A stretch of DNA of 64,000 nucleotides from assembly GCA_903951425.1 (NCBI GenBank), contig CAJBBX010000148.1, positions 1 to 64,000 of the forward strand. Direction: 5' to 3'. Within the stretch, counting starts at the first letter, position 1. The number at the start of each line of letters is the position of its first letter. Under the pieces are notes generated by a model. That model did no database searches, was not told the origin of the DNA, and saw only the letters and a program-made list of their open reading frames with translations. Of this stretch, positions 1 to 9,900 are shown in pieces. A program made the position numbers and the translations under genes. This DNA is from an uncultured Chthonomonas sp. (GTDB taxonomy: Bacteria; Armatimonadota; Chthonomonadetes; Chthonomonadales; CAJBBX01).

Positions 1-1
1 C

Positions 2-1627
2 GCCGACGGCATGCTGCCCACGGCCATGCGCGCCACGACCGCAACCGTCACCGTCGTTGAGCACAGTCCGACCATCAAGATGGCGGCGGTACTCGACGAC
101 GGCTCCGTGGTTTCCCTGGACGCCTCGACGATGCGTGCGCTCTCCGCCGATGTCTCCATATGGCACAAGCTGCTGCGGGGCCAGGATCACGGGCGCATCG
201 AGGACCTGCAGCGCCGCACGCGCGAGATTCGCGTCGGGTTGCCGTCCAGGTTGCTTAAGGCGGGCATCCGCATCGTGGACACGCCTGGACTCGGCTCCAC
301 CAACCCGAAGCACTCCCGGATCACCAACGCCTATCTGGCGAAGGCCGACGCTGCGCTCTTCCTGGTGGCCACCGATCCGCCGATGGGCGAGTCTGAGATG
401 TTCTTTCTTGAGCAGGCATCTAGAATGCTCTCCAAGTTCCTGTTCGTGCAGACCAAGGCCGACCTGGGCGAGCGAATGGTGGAGGGCGAGCCGCTGGCGC
501 AGGTGCGGGAGAAGGAGCATAAGCGGGGAATCTCCGAAGTGCTGGGGCACAAGCGCCTGGAGTTCTACACAGTCTCCGCCAAAGCCGCCGGTCACGGCAT
601 CCGGCACAGGAGCGAGGCAGACATCAGGTCAAGCGGCATCCGAGCGCTGGAGGCCGGGCTGGATCGCTTCCTCGGTTCCCATAGCGCGGCGGACCGTCTG
701 CGGACCTGGACCTCGCGCCTCGAGGCGTGTGAGACCGTGTGCCGGCAGTCGCTGGAAGCCGAAGCCGATACATTACGTCGCCGAAGCGCCGACCTGGCGC
801 AGGTCGCACTGACGAACGATGAGCTTGAGGCCTGGCAGGCTACGGCCACCGCCTACGGCGCGATGGCGTACGAAGCGGCAAAGCAGGCCACGGCCGAGGT
901 CCTCGCGAAGCAGCAGGAGATCATCGCCGGCCTTCGCCAGGTCGCAGGCGCCGAGGCGGTCAAGCTGCGGGCGCATGGTAGCCCAAGCCAGAGCGACGTG
1001 GCGCGGGCCGCGCGGGTGATCATTCACCAGGTGCGTCAGGCGCTCAGTACCCACTTGGGCCTGATCATCCAGCACGCCATTGAACAAGCGAATGGAGCAG
1101 CTTGTCAGGCGTTGGAGCACGACCTCCCGCCTGCCGCTCGTGACCTGATCCTGAACCTGGACCTCAGCAAGGTCGTCGCCGGCGACGAGTCGCGTTTCGG
1201 CGCAGATGACATCCTGCGCGTCACAACGAAGCAGGTGGAGAAGGACGGGTTCTTCGCCGGGGTTGCCCGGTTCTTCGGCTGGGGCGGGTACGAGGAGGTG
1301 AGCGAGACGAAGGTTCGCGGCGAGGTGCTGATCAGCGCGGCGCAGGAGATCGCCATGGAGTCCGTGATGAGTACCAGCAGGCAGCTGGGCGACGCACTGA
1401 TGAAGATCGCCGCGACGGTCACCGCTGAGATGGACCGCGCCCAGGCCGCCGCCAGACGGCAGCGCGAACAGGCGGAACGCGCTCGGAGCCTCGACCTGGG
1501 CGAGTGCCGCTCGCGGCTGAACCGCATCGAGCAGCAGATTGCCGGTATTGACGGCGTCACCCAGGTTCGGCGGCGGGCGGTCGAAGCGATCACGGCGCTG
1601 CCGGTCCGGGCGCCGGACCGACCATGA
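2..1627 (+). CDS. Dynamin-like GTPase, 5' partial
   Basis: Large GTPase of the bacterial dynamin superfamily, cut by the left window edge. The frame is open from base 2, and the first visible residues (LLPTA-type start, then TTATVTVV) match the region just after the P-loop in dynamin-like proteins, so the P-loop lies upstream of the window. Counting from the Met codon at 11, the G3 motif DTPGLGS is near residue 90 and the G4 motif TKAD near 148. The rest is helical, with a glycine/aromatic stretch (GFFAGVARFFGWGG, about residues 410-425) that could be a membrane-touching tip, and a charged coiled coil at 470-515. Its TGA overlaps the next ATG (ATGA), so the two GTPases are translationally coupled. 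Such proteins bind or remodel membranes; tandem copies are typical of the group. Its role here is unknown. Confidence 0.85.
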   Translation, partial: ADGMLPTAMRATTATVTVVEHSPTIKMAAVLDDGSVVSLDASTMRALSADVSIWHKLLRGQDHGRIEDLQRRTREIRVGLPSRLLKAGIRIVDTPGLGSTNPKHSRITNAYLAKADAALFLVATDPPMGESEMFFLEQASRMLSKFLFVQTKADLGERMVEGEPLAQVREKEHKRGISEVLGHKRLEFYTVSAKAAGHGIRHRSEADIRSSGIRALEAGLDRFLGSHSAADRLRTWTSRLEACETVCRQSLEAEADTLRRRSADLAQVALTNDELEAWQATATAYGAMAYEAAKQATAEVLAKQQEIIAGLRQVAGAEAVKLRAHGSPSQSDVARAARVIIHQVRQALSTHLGLIIQHAIEQANGAACQALEHDLPPAARDLILNLDLSKVVAGDESRFGADDILRVTTKQVEKDGFFAGVARFFGWGGYEEVSETKVRGEVLISAAQEIAMESVMSTSRQLGDALMKIAATVTAEMDRAQAAARRQREQAERARSLDLGECRSRLNRIEQQIAGIDGVTQVRRRAVEAITALPVRAPDRP

Positions 1628-3123
1628 CGCTCAGCGAGCTGCAGGGCACTGCGGCCGGGCTCTTCCCTGAGGCGCGCCGGGCGCTCGAACTCGCGCTTGA
1701 GGGAGCCAGGACGGTCGGACGCCTGAGAGCGCGCGACGAGGCGCCGCAGTTGGCCGTCGTCGGCCGCATGAAGACCGGCAAGTCGACTTTCATCAACACG
1801 CTGCTAGCCGGCGAGGTGGCCGCCACCCATTCCGACGAGTGTACGACCCATCTCGTGACGTACCGGCACGGGTCGGCCGAGCGCTGGCTGGAGTGGCGTG
1901 GCGGATCGGGAGCGACGGCGTGGGTTCCCGTGACGAAGGCCGCCGTCTTCGCGGCCAACAATCTCGCGGGGTCCGGCGCCGTGCGGCGGGGCGCCGCGCC
2001 ACCCGTGCGGCGGTTCGTAGCGGAGTTGCCCTGCCCCTTCCTTCGCGACTGGTCGCTGATCGACACGCCCGGATACGACGGCGAGTCCGCTCGCCGTTGG
2101 CCGAAGCGCTTCGAGCAGGCCCTTGGGCAGGCGCTGGAACCTGCCGATGCCTGCCTCTTCCTGCACGACAACAACGAGCGCGAGGTCGATCTGCCCATAA
2201 TTGAGGCTGTACGGAGCCTCGCCATGCCGGTCGTCCCGGTTCTGTGCAAGTCGGACCAGTTCGACGCCGACCAGATCGACGACATCGCCCCAGGGCTCGT
2301 CGGCGTCTGGGAGCGGGGCTCCGTATCTCCCCGTCTGTTTGCCGTTTCGGCCCACTGGCATGTGCTGTCGAACGAGGAGCGCCAGGAGGCCATCGCCACC
2401 GGGTTCCGCCGCTACTCAGGCGCCGCGCCCGTGCATGAGTGGGACACCATGTTGGGACAGCTGGGCCGCATCAGGCGCCAGACGGTCGCGCAGCGCCACG
2501 CCGACCTGATGCGCCACGCCGCCGCCACTGTAGACCAGTGTGCAACTGCGGAAGCAGTCTATGACTGCGAGAAGCAGGCCTCGCACCTGCTTCCCCAGAA
2601 TATGGCCTGGCTCCGGTCGCGCTGCCAGGGCCCGTTGGGCCCCGCACTGTTCGAGCAGGTTCAGGCGGCTGTCCAGCGACAGAAGCCGGTCCTCTGGGCT
2701 CTGCTGCGCCGATGCGAGGTCCATCCGAGGGACATCGCGCCGACTTCACTGGCCGGCCTTGCCGATCTGAAGGCCACGCTGTGGTCGATCCATGACGCGA
2801 CCGCCGAGGAGCTCGCCCGGATCGTGCAGGATGAGGACGACGCATGTGCCATCGAGCTGATTCGAGGCGCCGGCGACTCTATGACGCGGCGCCGCCCCGC
2901 GGTTGCGGCTTTGGCCGATGCCGCTGACGCACGCGGAGCGTGGTTGGCCTGGCGCAGGTCTCTGCGTACGCCGCCGTTTCGGTACCGGTCATGCTATCTC
3001 GCCATCCAGCAGCGATGGGCATCGTCCCCGAAGACCCGGAGTCGTGACACCAATGAGACGTTGGCCGCGCTGCGCCTGATCGCCTCGCCCAAGCTGGCCG
3101 CATCTCCCTCACCCGCCCGCTGA
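1624..3123 (+). CDS. Second dynamin-like GTPase, coupled to the first
   Basis: 499-aa GTPase related to dynamin-like proteins. It shows a P-loop GRMKTGKS (residues 47-54), a threonine pair after it that could serve as G2, G3 DTPGYDG (from about 147) and a non-canonical G4 CKSD (about 208-211), where the usual first residue is N or T. The C-terminal half is alpha-helical with no clear transmembrane segment and is shorter than that of its upstream partner. The start ATG overlaps the upstream stop (ATGA), implying coupled synthesis and possibly a heteromeric complex, as in paired bacterial dynamins. Its 3' end overlaps the convergent deacetylase gene by 15 bases. GTPase assignment is firm; the process it serves cannot be read from the context. 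Confidence 0.85.
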   Translation: MTLSELQGTAAGLFPEARRALELALEGARTVGRLRARDEAPQLAVVGRMKTGKSTFINTLLAGEVAATHSDECTTHLVTYRHGSAERWLEWRGGSGATAWVPVTKAAVFAANNLAGSGAVRRGAAPPVRRFVAELPCPFLRDWSLIDTPGYDGESARRWPKRFEQALGQALEPADACLFLHDNNEREVDLPIIEAVRSLAMPVVPVLCKSDQFDADQIDDIAPGLVGVWERGSVSPRLFAVSAHWHVLSNEERQEAIATGFRRYSGAAPVHEWDTMLGQLGRIRRQTVAQRHADLMRHAAATVDQCATAEAVYDCEKQASHLLPQNMAWLRSRCQGPLGPALFEQVQAAVQRQKPVLWALLRRCEVHPRDIAPTSLAGLADLKATLWSIHDATAEELARIVQDEDDACAIELIRGAGDSMTRRRPAVAALADAADARGAWLAWRRSLRTPPFRYRSCYLAIQQRWASSPKTRSRDTNETLAALRLIASPKLAASPSPAR

Positions 3124-3834
3124 CGCCACCCTCTCCGCTGCCTCGGCCATCGTGGCGCACCAGACGCGGTTGGCCGGGTCGGCTGCGTAGGCGCAGAGGT
3201 TGTCGAGGACCTCGGGGCGCATGGCCTGGGTTGGGTGGTCGCCTACGTCGTGCGAGGCGAGGACGATCCAGCCGTGCTCGTGTCGGGCGCGATCGATGAG
3301 GGCGACGAGAGTGGGCAGGTCGGCGCCGTCGGCGTCATAGGCCATGGTGCGCGCCGGGTCGAACCAGCCGGGCGTGTTGTGGCTTTCGTCGCGGAAGCCG
3401 CGGCCCGCGGCGAAGCGCTGGGCTATGAGCGGCACGTAGCTCGCGGCCTCGACGCCACGACCGACATACTTCTGACCGCAGGGATAGGCGAAGGTGCGTG
3501 GCGGCGCACCGAGCATCTCGGCGATGCGCGCCGAGGCCCGGTCGATGTCGTCGGCCATCTGGGCCAGGTCGTACGCCTCCAGCGGGTTGCCGCGTGCGAA
3601 TCCGAAGTTGCCGGAGCAGGGGTGCGTCCAGCTGTGGTTGCCGATCTCGTGCCCCCGCCCTGCCGCCTCGCGCCACTCCTCGATCCGAGGCTCCACGGTG
3701 GGGAAGGAGACGAAGAAGGTCGCGCGGAGGCCGTGGCGGTTCAGGATCGGCAGGGCCGCCTCAAGCTGGCTGGGGCGCGCGTCGTCGAAGGTGAGGGTCA
3801 GCGCTACCTCCGCGCCGCCGGGCCACGGGTTCAC
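3109..3834 (-). CDS. Polysaccharide deacetylase (NodB/CE4-like)
   Basis: 241-aa NodB-fold deacetylase. Visible motifs are LTLTFDDARPS near the N terminus (motif 1, catalytic and metal-binding Asp pair), NHSWTHPC (motif 2, H-x3-H zinc ligands) and FAYPCGQ (motif 3). The frame extends further upstream, but the GTG at 3834 is chosen because it overlaps the stop of the GH95 gene (GTGA) and the protein becomes family-like immediately after it. No signal peptide is seen, although the preceding glycosidase has one, so it may act in the cytoplasm on imported oligosaccharides or be exported in another way. It is the last gene of a minus-strand pair with the GH95 gene. Substrate unknown; removal of acetyl or N-acetyl groups from carbohydrate is the family activity. 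Confidence 0.85.
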   Translation of the reverse strand: MNPWPGGAEVALTLTFDDARPSQLEAALPILNRHGLRATFFVSFPTVEPRIEEWREAAGRGHEIGNHSWTHPCSGNFGFARGNPLEAYDLAQMADDIDRASARIAEMLGAPPRTFAYPCGQKYVGRGVEAASYVPLIAQRFAAGRGFRDESHNTPGWFDPARTMAYDADGADLPTLVALIDRARHEHGWIVLASHDVGDHPTQAMRPEVLDNLCAYAADPANRVWCATMAEAAERVASAGG

Positions 3835-6797
3835 GGCCTCACCTCCAGGGCATAGGTCGCGCCGGGGCTCGTCTCGAACCGGACCAGGCCCGGTGCGAAC
3901 TGCGTGGCGGGTACGGTGCGGCCGCCCTGGCGCACGTTGAGGATGCCGTCGGCACGCACGGTGCAGGGCCCGCCCCGATGTGAGCGGATGGAGCCGGTGC
4001 GCAACTTGCCGCCCGACCAGGCCATGGCGACCTCGAACCCGCCGCGTGCCCGCAGGCCTCGGACCGACCCCTGCGGCCAGGCCGACGGCAACGCCGGCAG
4101 GAGGTGCAAGCTCCCCGTGTGGCTCTGCAGCAGCATCTCGCCGACGGCGGCCGCCTGGCCCATGTTGCCGTCGATCTCCCACTCGGCCTGGCCGCCGAAG
4201 CGCGCCGAGAGGTTCGGGTTCACGGACGAGCGGAGGTGCTTGCTGAGGATGTCCAGCGCCCGTTCGCCCTGCCAGAGCCGGGCGAAGGCGTTGGACATGA
4301 AGGCGCCGGTCCAGCTCCCGAACCCTGATAGCCAGGGCTTGCGGTCATCGATCTCCTTGAGGAGCGCTGCCGCAAGGACCGGGTCACGGTCGGGAGCCAC
4401 CTGGTCGCCGCAGATGAGGCCCCAGGTGGTGAGCATCTGCCCGTTGCCGGCGTGGGCGTAGTCCCAATCCTGCATCCAGGCCTGGATCTGTCCGGTGCGC
4501 GGGCTGACGGTGTCGACGGCCACGCGGGGCAGGATGGCCCGGATCTGGACCGTCAGCTCAGCCTCGCCACCCATGACCTCGGCGGCGCGTAGGGTGTCCG
4601 CAAAGAGCTGCCGAACCATCTGCATGTCCGCGGTGGGCCCGATGCAGACGCAGCCGGTCTCGCCGTTGGGCTTGCGGTAGTAGCTCTCGAAATTGGTGGC
4701 CGGAGCGGTGCCGAGGCGTCCCGTGACCGGGTCCTTCAGCATGGTATCGAGGTAGTAGCGGCAGGCGCCCTTCATCAGCGGGAAGACCGAGGCGAGGTAG
4801 GCGCGGTCGCGCGTGAAGTCGTAGTGCTCCCATAGGTGGCGGCAGAGCCACGCGCTGCCGGTCTGGAAGACGGCCCAAAGCGGGCTTCCGGCCACAGGCG
4901 TGGCGCGCATCCAGACGTCGGCGTTGTGGTGCGTCATCCAGCCGCCGGCGCCGTAGAGTTCGCGGGCCACGCGTGCGCCGTCCAACGAGATGCCACGCGT
5001 GAGTTCGGTGAGCGGCAGGTGGCACTCGGAGAGGTTGGCCGTCTCGGCGGGCCAGTAGTTGATCTGTGCGTTGCAGTTCAGGGTCCAGTTGCTCGCCCAG
5101 GGCGGGGGAAGCTGGGCGCACCAGAGGCCCTGCAGGTTCATGGGCAGGCCGCCGGGCCGAGAGGACGAGACGAGGAGGTAGCGGCCGAACTGGTAGTAGA
5201 GGGCGGCCAGGCCGGGCTCGCGGGCGGCGGCGGGCCGGCTGAGGCGCTCGTCCGTGGGCAGGGCGGCGCCGGGGCCGCGGCCCAGGTTCAGCGCCACGCG
5301 ACCCATGAGGCCGGCGAAGTCGGCCCGATGCTCGGCCAGAAGCGCAGCATAGCCCTTGCCCTTGAGGCGCGAAAGCGCGGCCTCATTCAGCGCCTTGGGG
5401 TCGCGCCCTTGGGCGCTGGGGCTCTTCTGCGGCCCGTTGTAGCTGGTGGCGGCCACGAGGATGAAGACGACCGACCGGGCTCCGGTGACCCGCACGCCCT
5501 CGTCAGTGCAGGTGGCCTGGCCGCCCTCGGCCAGCGTGCGAAGGCGCATCTCGAAGCGCATGCCTCGCTCGTCGTACCGCGTTGGAGCGCCGCCGTAGGC
5601 ATCGATGAAGGATGGCGCCTGTCCGCTGAAGACCAGGTCGGCTCCCCGCGTCGTCTGGGTCCCTCGGAGCGGCGAGGTGAGCGAGGCCCGCAGGTCGATG
5701 CCCTTGCCGCCCGTGGCCGTCACGCGGTAGACGAGGGCGCGAGCCGGGTGCGACATGAAAGCCTCGCGGGTCCAACGAGCGCCTCCCGCACCGTAGGTGA
5801 CGCGCGCCACGCCGTGCGCCAGGTCCAGTTCGCGGCGGTAGCGCTCGACACGCGTGACCGGGCCGAAGTCGATGGCCATGTCGCCCATAGGCAGGTAGGA
5901 GTGGAAGTAGGGCCCCAGCAGCTTGGCGGAGGTCAGCGCCTCGGCCTCGGCCTCCTTGCCCTCACGGAGGAGGCGGCGCACCTCGGGCACGGCAGCGGGG
6001 CCGCCCGGCGGCACGGTGTCGCCCGGCTCACCGGACCAGAGCGTCTGCTCGTTCAGCGCCAGCCGCTCCTGCCGCACGCCGCCGTAGAGCATGGCGCCCA
6101 TGCGGCCATTGCCCAGGACCATCGCCTGCACCCAAGCCGAGGCGGGGCCCCGGTACCAGAGCGTCAGGTCGCCTGCCGGCGGCGGGGCCTCGCCCACGAA
6201 GGCGACGCCGGGCTCACCCGCCGGTGGGGGGCCATCGGCCGGGCGCCCGTTGACGAAGATCGCGGCCTCGCCGTCGGACGTTAGGGTTGCTGCCACGTGC
6301 GTCCATGCCTCGGCGGGAAGCGACGCGGCGGTCTGGAGCGTGGCCCCGCCCACGATGACGCGCAGGGCGCTACTGGGCCAGGTGTCGAGGAGCCAGCCGT
6401 CGGAGCCGCCCGGGGTGATGCGGTCCACGATGCGGCCGCCGCCTGTCCCGCCCGGCCCGGGCTGTACCCAGGCCTCCACGGTGGCGGCTTCGCCCAGCGC
6501 GGGGCAGGCGTCGGGGCCGGGCCGCAGGGGTAGCGAGGCGCTCCGGCCATCCCACTCCGCGGCGGGCGAACCCACGTCGCCTGCGGGTTGATTGGGCGAC
6601 GCGGCCAGCCGACGAAGCTGCGCCTCGGTAAGGGCCCGGTTCCAGAGCCGCACCAGCCCGATGCGGCCGCGGAAGGGCGACCCGCCGCGCTGGTCGGCGC
6701 CGATGACGATGGGCAGTTCATTCCCGGGCAAGGGCGCCCCGGTGGGGCGGGCAACCGACAGCGCCAGACAACTGAGCAGAGCAGGTACCGCGACCAT
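3831..6797 (-). CDS. GH95-like alpha-L-fucosidase with LamG domain
   Basis: 988-aa secreted glycoside hydrolase. Residues 1-20 form a short signal peptide. About 30-65 resemble the end of a LamG/concanavalin-like fold and 85-205 form a more complete LamG-like domain. The GH95 body starts near 215 with MVLGNGRMGAMLYGG and LNEQTLWSG, a family signature. The Asn-rich motif NCNAQINYWP (about 574) matches the family's catalytic-support asparagines, and the Glu in NFES (about 702) aligns with the general acid. The usual HRHxSHL block is replaced near 780 by HAGNGQML. The C terminus carries the typical IDGN, LLPALPSAWP and GLRARGGFEV motifs. The start has a GAGGTAG ribosome site 7 bases upstream. 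Probably removes terminal L-fucose or L-galactose from glycans, but the altered centre makes specificity uncertain. Confidence 0.85.
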   Translation of the reverse strand: MVAVPALLSCLALSVARPTGAPLPGNELPIVIGADQRGGSPFRGRIGLVRLWNRALTEAQLRRLAASPNQPAGDVGSPAAEWDGRSASLPLRPGPDACPALGEAATVEAWVQPGPGGTGGGRIVDRITPGGSDGWLLDTWPSSALRVIVGGATLQTAASLPAEAWTHVAATLTSDGEAAIFVNGRPADGPPPAGEPGVAFVGEAPPPAGDLTLWYRGPASAWVQAMVLGNGRMGAMLYGGVRQERLALNEQTLWSGEPGDTVPPGGPAAVPEVRRLLREGKEAEAEALTSAKLLGPYFHSYLPMGDMAIDFGPVTRVERYRRELDLAHGVARVTYGAGGARWTREAFMSHPARALVYRVTATGGKGIDLRASLTSPLRGTQTTRGADLVFSGQAPSFIDAYGGAPTRYDERGMRFEMRLRTLAEGGQATCTDEGVRVTGARSVVFILVAATSYNGPQKSPSAQGRDPKALNEAALSRLKGKGYAALLAEHRADFAGLMGRVALNLGRGPGAALPTDERLSRPAAAREPGLAALYYQFGRYLLVSSSRPGGLPMNLQGLWCAQLPPPWASNWTLNCNAQINYWPAETANLSECHLPLTELTRGISLDGARVARELYGAGGWMTHHNADVWMRATPVAGSPLWAVFQTGSAWLCRHLWEHYDFTRDRAYLASVFPLMKGACRYYLDTMLKDPVTGRLGTAPATNFESYYRKPNGETGCVCIGPTADMQMVRQLFADTLRAAEVMGGEAELTVQIRAILPRVAVDTVSPRTGQIQAWMQDWDYAHAGNGQMLTTWGLICGDQVAPDRDPVLAAALLKEIDDRKPWLSGFGSWTGAFMSNAFARLWQGERALDILSKHLRSSVNPNLSARFGGQAEWEIDGNMGQAAAVGEMLLQSHTGSLHLLPALPSAWPQGSVRGLRARGGFEVAMAWSGGKLRTGSIRSHRGGPCTVRADGILNVRQGGRTVPATQFAPGLVRFETSPGATYALEVRP

Positions 6798-6919
6798 AGG
6801 GCTACCTCGCGATCGTTGATAGTGGACTCTACCCGGCGGCTAAGCATGCGGCATCGTGGATCGGTCAGCACCCGCGCCCACATCCATCCCTCCGGCAAGG
6901 ATGGTTTGGCACGCATTCA

Positions 6920-9900
6920 TCACTCTGAGAAGGGTGCTTTCGGCTTCCGGCCGCCGCCGGCCCTCTCCTGCACCACGCAGCCCACGGCCTTCGGGCCGAG
7001 CTCCAGGCGGAGCGTAGCCCAGCCGCCGCGCACCTCGGGATGCAGTCGCGTCTGGTTCCAGGCGTCGGTGTAGGTGGCGCCGGGCGAGTGGCGCACTCGC
7101 AGGAGGGCCCCGCGCAGGTTGCGGCCGTTGGCGTTGTAGAGGGTCCAGACCGTGCGGGTCGGAGCGCGGAAGGCGTTGGCGAAGAGTCCGTCGGCCAGCG
7201 TGTCGACGAGCGGATCCACGTCGCGCGAGCCAAAGGCGTCGCGGTACGTGCAGAGCACGCGCATGGCCTGGCGGAGGAAGGCCAGCGCCGGGCCGTCGCA
7301 CGCCGTCAGGTTCGGCTCGCCCAGGTCGTAGCTCTCGCCGTTGAAGAAGGGGAACTTGAGCAGCGACCAGTTGCCCGAGCGCATGGGCGCGTAGTGGATG
7401 ATGTGGAACTGCTTGAACTCCGGGAAGGCGAAGCGTGGCAGGTCGATGAAGTGGGGCGCCAGCGGCTCTTGGTCCACGCTCCAGAGGGCCTGGTAGGTGA
7501 ACGAGCCGTCGAGGATCGTGCGGCTCACCTCGGCGGGCGGGTACTCGGTGTAGAGCGCCACGCCGGGCCCCACGGCGCCGCGGATGGCTCGCATGGTGGC
7601 GACTTCGCCTGCGTAGGGCACCTCGGTGCCGTTGTGGCCGTGGTCCTTGGCGTGGCAGACCCAGCGGCCATCCGTGGCGCCGTATTCGTCTATGTACATT
7701 CCGCGCACGCCGGTCTCGCGCACCACGCGCCGGTAGACGCCGGCGAGGTGGTTGCGCCAACCCTCGCTGGTCGGGCACTGGTTGTAGGCGTTGTAGACCG
7801 GGATGAAGTCCGGCGAGCCGTCGGCGCGGCGCATGGCCCACTCCTTCGCCCGCGAGCCCACCGTCTGGCCCTTTTCGTTGCTCAGGTAGCCGTCCTGATA
7901 GAGGCCCACGGCCACCCCGCCGGCCTGCGCCGCGCCGATGTTGGCCCGGAAGCCGGGCAGGCCGCCCACGGCTTCGTCGTAGTGCGCGTAGTCGCCCCAA
8001 TCGCCATAGGCCGGGAGCGACGACCAGCCGAAGAGGTGCACCATGTCGCACCAGCCCAGCAGCTTGCGGGCGAGGTCGACGGCGGGTTTCACGGCTCCCC
8101 GGTCAGTGGGCTTCGGGTAGCTCTCGTAATGTGCGTTGCGCGTGATGAAGGCGAAGGTGCGCTGGAACCAGGGCTTGGCCGGCGGCGGGCGGTACCATCC
8201 GGCCAGCCACTTGCGGTACGTGGCGAAGATGGCCCGCCAACCGCCGGTGCAGGCCGTCACCTCCGCCTCGGTAGCGGCGAATGAGGCGCCGGGCGCCAGG
8301 TCGCGCTCCACGTATTCGGGCGCCCAGGCCCCGCCGGAGGCATCCAGACCCAGATTGATGAAGTGGTGCTGGGCGGCGGTGTCGTGGGTGATCAGCGCCA
8401 GCGCGTCGCCGGTCTCGGGGCAGAAGAAGCCGTCCATCTGGAGCGGGTGCGGCTCGCCCAGGCCGTCACGGAAGCGTACGGGCTGGTCGGTGAGGATGCC
8501 GCCTCGCCGGCCTGAGAGGCACCAGGCGCGCCCGCCATCGAACCGGACCCCGCGCAGCACGGGGAAGCGGAGCGTGGCGGTGCGCGGCTGCGAGCCCTGA
8601 TTGTGGAGCGTCATGCGGAGGGTCAGGCCTCCGGCGCCGCTCTGGGCGGCGGCGACCTCGGCCACCAACCCTGTGGCTGCGTGGCGCAGACGGCACATGC
8701 CGGGCTCAGAGGCCACGGGCGCCCACTCCGAGGCGGGCAGTGTTCGGCCGGCGATATCGACCTCGAAGAGCGGACCCGGCGCGGCCGACGCGCGCCCGGC
8801 GTTGAGGCGCAGCGTGCCGTCAGGCTCCAGCGCGGCGTGCAGGGCAGTCGCACGTGGCTGCGACGGACGTGTCCGGATCGCTGCCGAGAGGGCCTTCCAT
8901 CTCGGCTCCGGTACGCGGGGCGCGCCCGACCAGGCGGTGGCGGCAACCAGCGCTACCGAGGCGGTCTGCATGCGGTCGAGCAGCGTCAGCGAGACGGGCT
9001 TGCGGGTCGCGTCGGGGTGAACCACGCAGACGGCCAGCCCACGTGGTAGCCCGCGCAGGCCCGTGGCGGCGTCAACCGGGACCATGCGGTCCGGCGGGCC
9101 CGAGGCGTAGCGGATCTCCACCAACGCCTTCTCGGGTTCGGAGAGGAGCTCCTGCTTGCGCGGGTTGTTGGCCTCCAGCCCGAACGGCTCCTTCTCCGGG
9201 GCGGCCACTGCGGTGAGCAGGTAGGCCTCGCGGCAGGGCCCATCGAGGCGCACCGTGAGCGAGCCCAGGTCGCCCGTGCCGGTCTGGCGGACGGCATCGG
9301 GCACGGACGGCAGTCGGAACGGTGCGCCGGCGGCCTCGGCATTGGCGGGCTTGAACCAGCCTTGCAGCCCGATCCGCGGCCAGAGCGAAGACGCCGGACG
9401 TCCGCCGGTCGGTTCGGGCAGCGCGCGGAAGCCCGTCGGCCACGCCCCTGCCATTGCGCGGTGCGGGAGCATCTCTTGCGCGGACCACCTGCGCGGGCGC
9501 GAACTGAAGGTGAGGTCGCCCAGCGTGAGCTCCGCCGCCGCGCCGTCGCAGTCGAGCCCCACGGCCAGGTGCGTCACGGCGAAGGGCGATCCCAGCCGCA
9601 CGGACGTGGTGTGCCATCGGCCGTCGGCCACCAGGTCGCCGGGGTTCAGGGCCACCACGGCGCGGCCGCCGGAGCCGGCGGGGTCATCGCCCAGCCAGAT
9701 CGTGTAGCCCGTCCGCACGAGGCCGCCGGTGGCCCGGTAGCGTAGCGATAGGCAGGGCGTGCGGGCCAGGTCCACCGGAGCGCGCAGGGCCACGGGCCAG
9801 CGCATGCCGCGTCCGGCCTCGGGCACGGCGAAGCGGGCGCCGTCTTCAGTCAGGCGGGCCGATGCGCCGGCGGACGGCGTGGTGGTCCAGCCGGGCGCCG

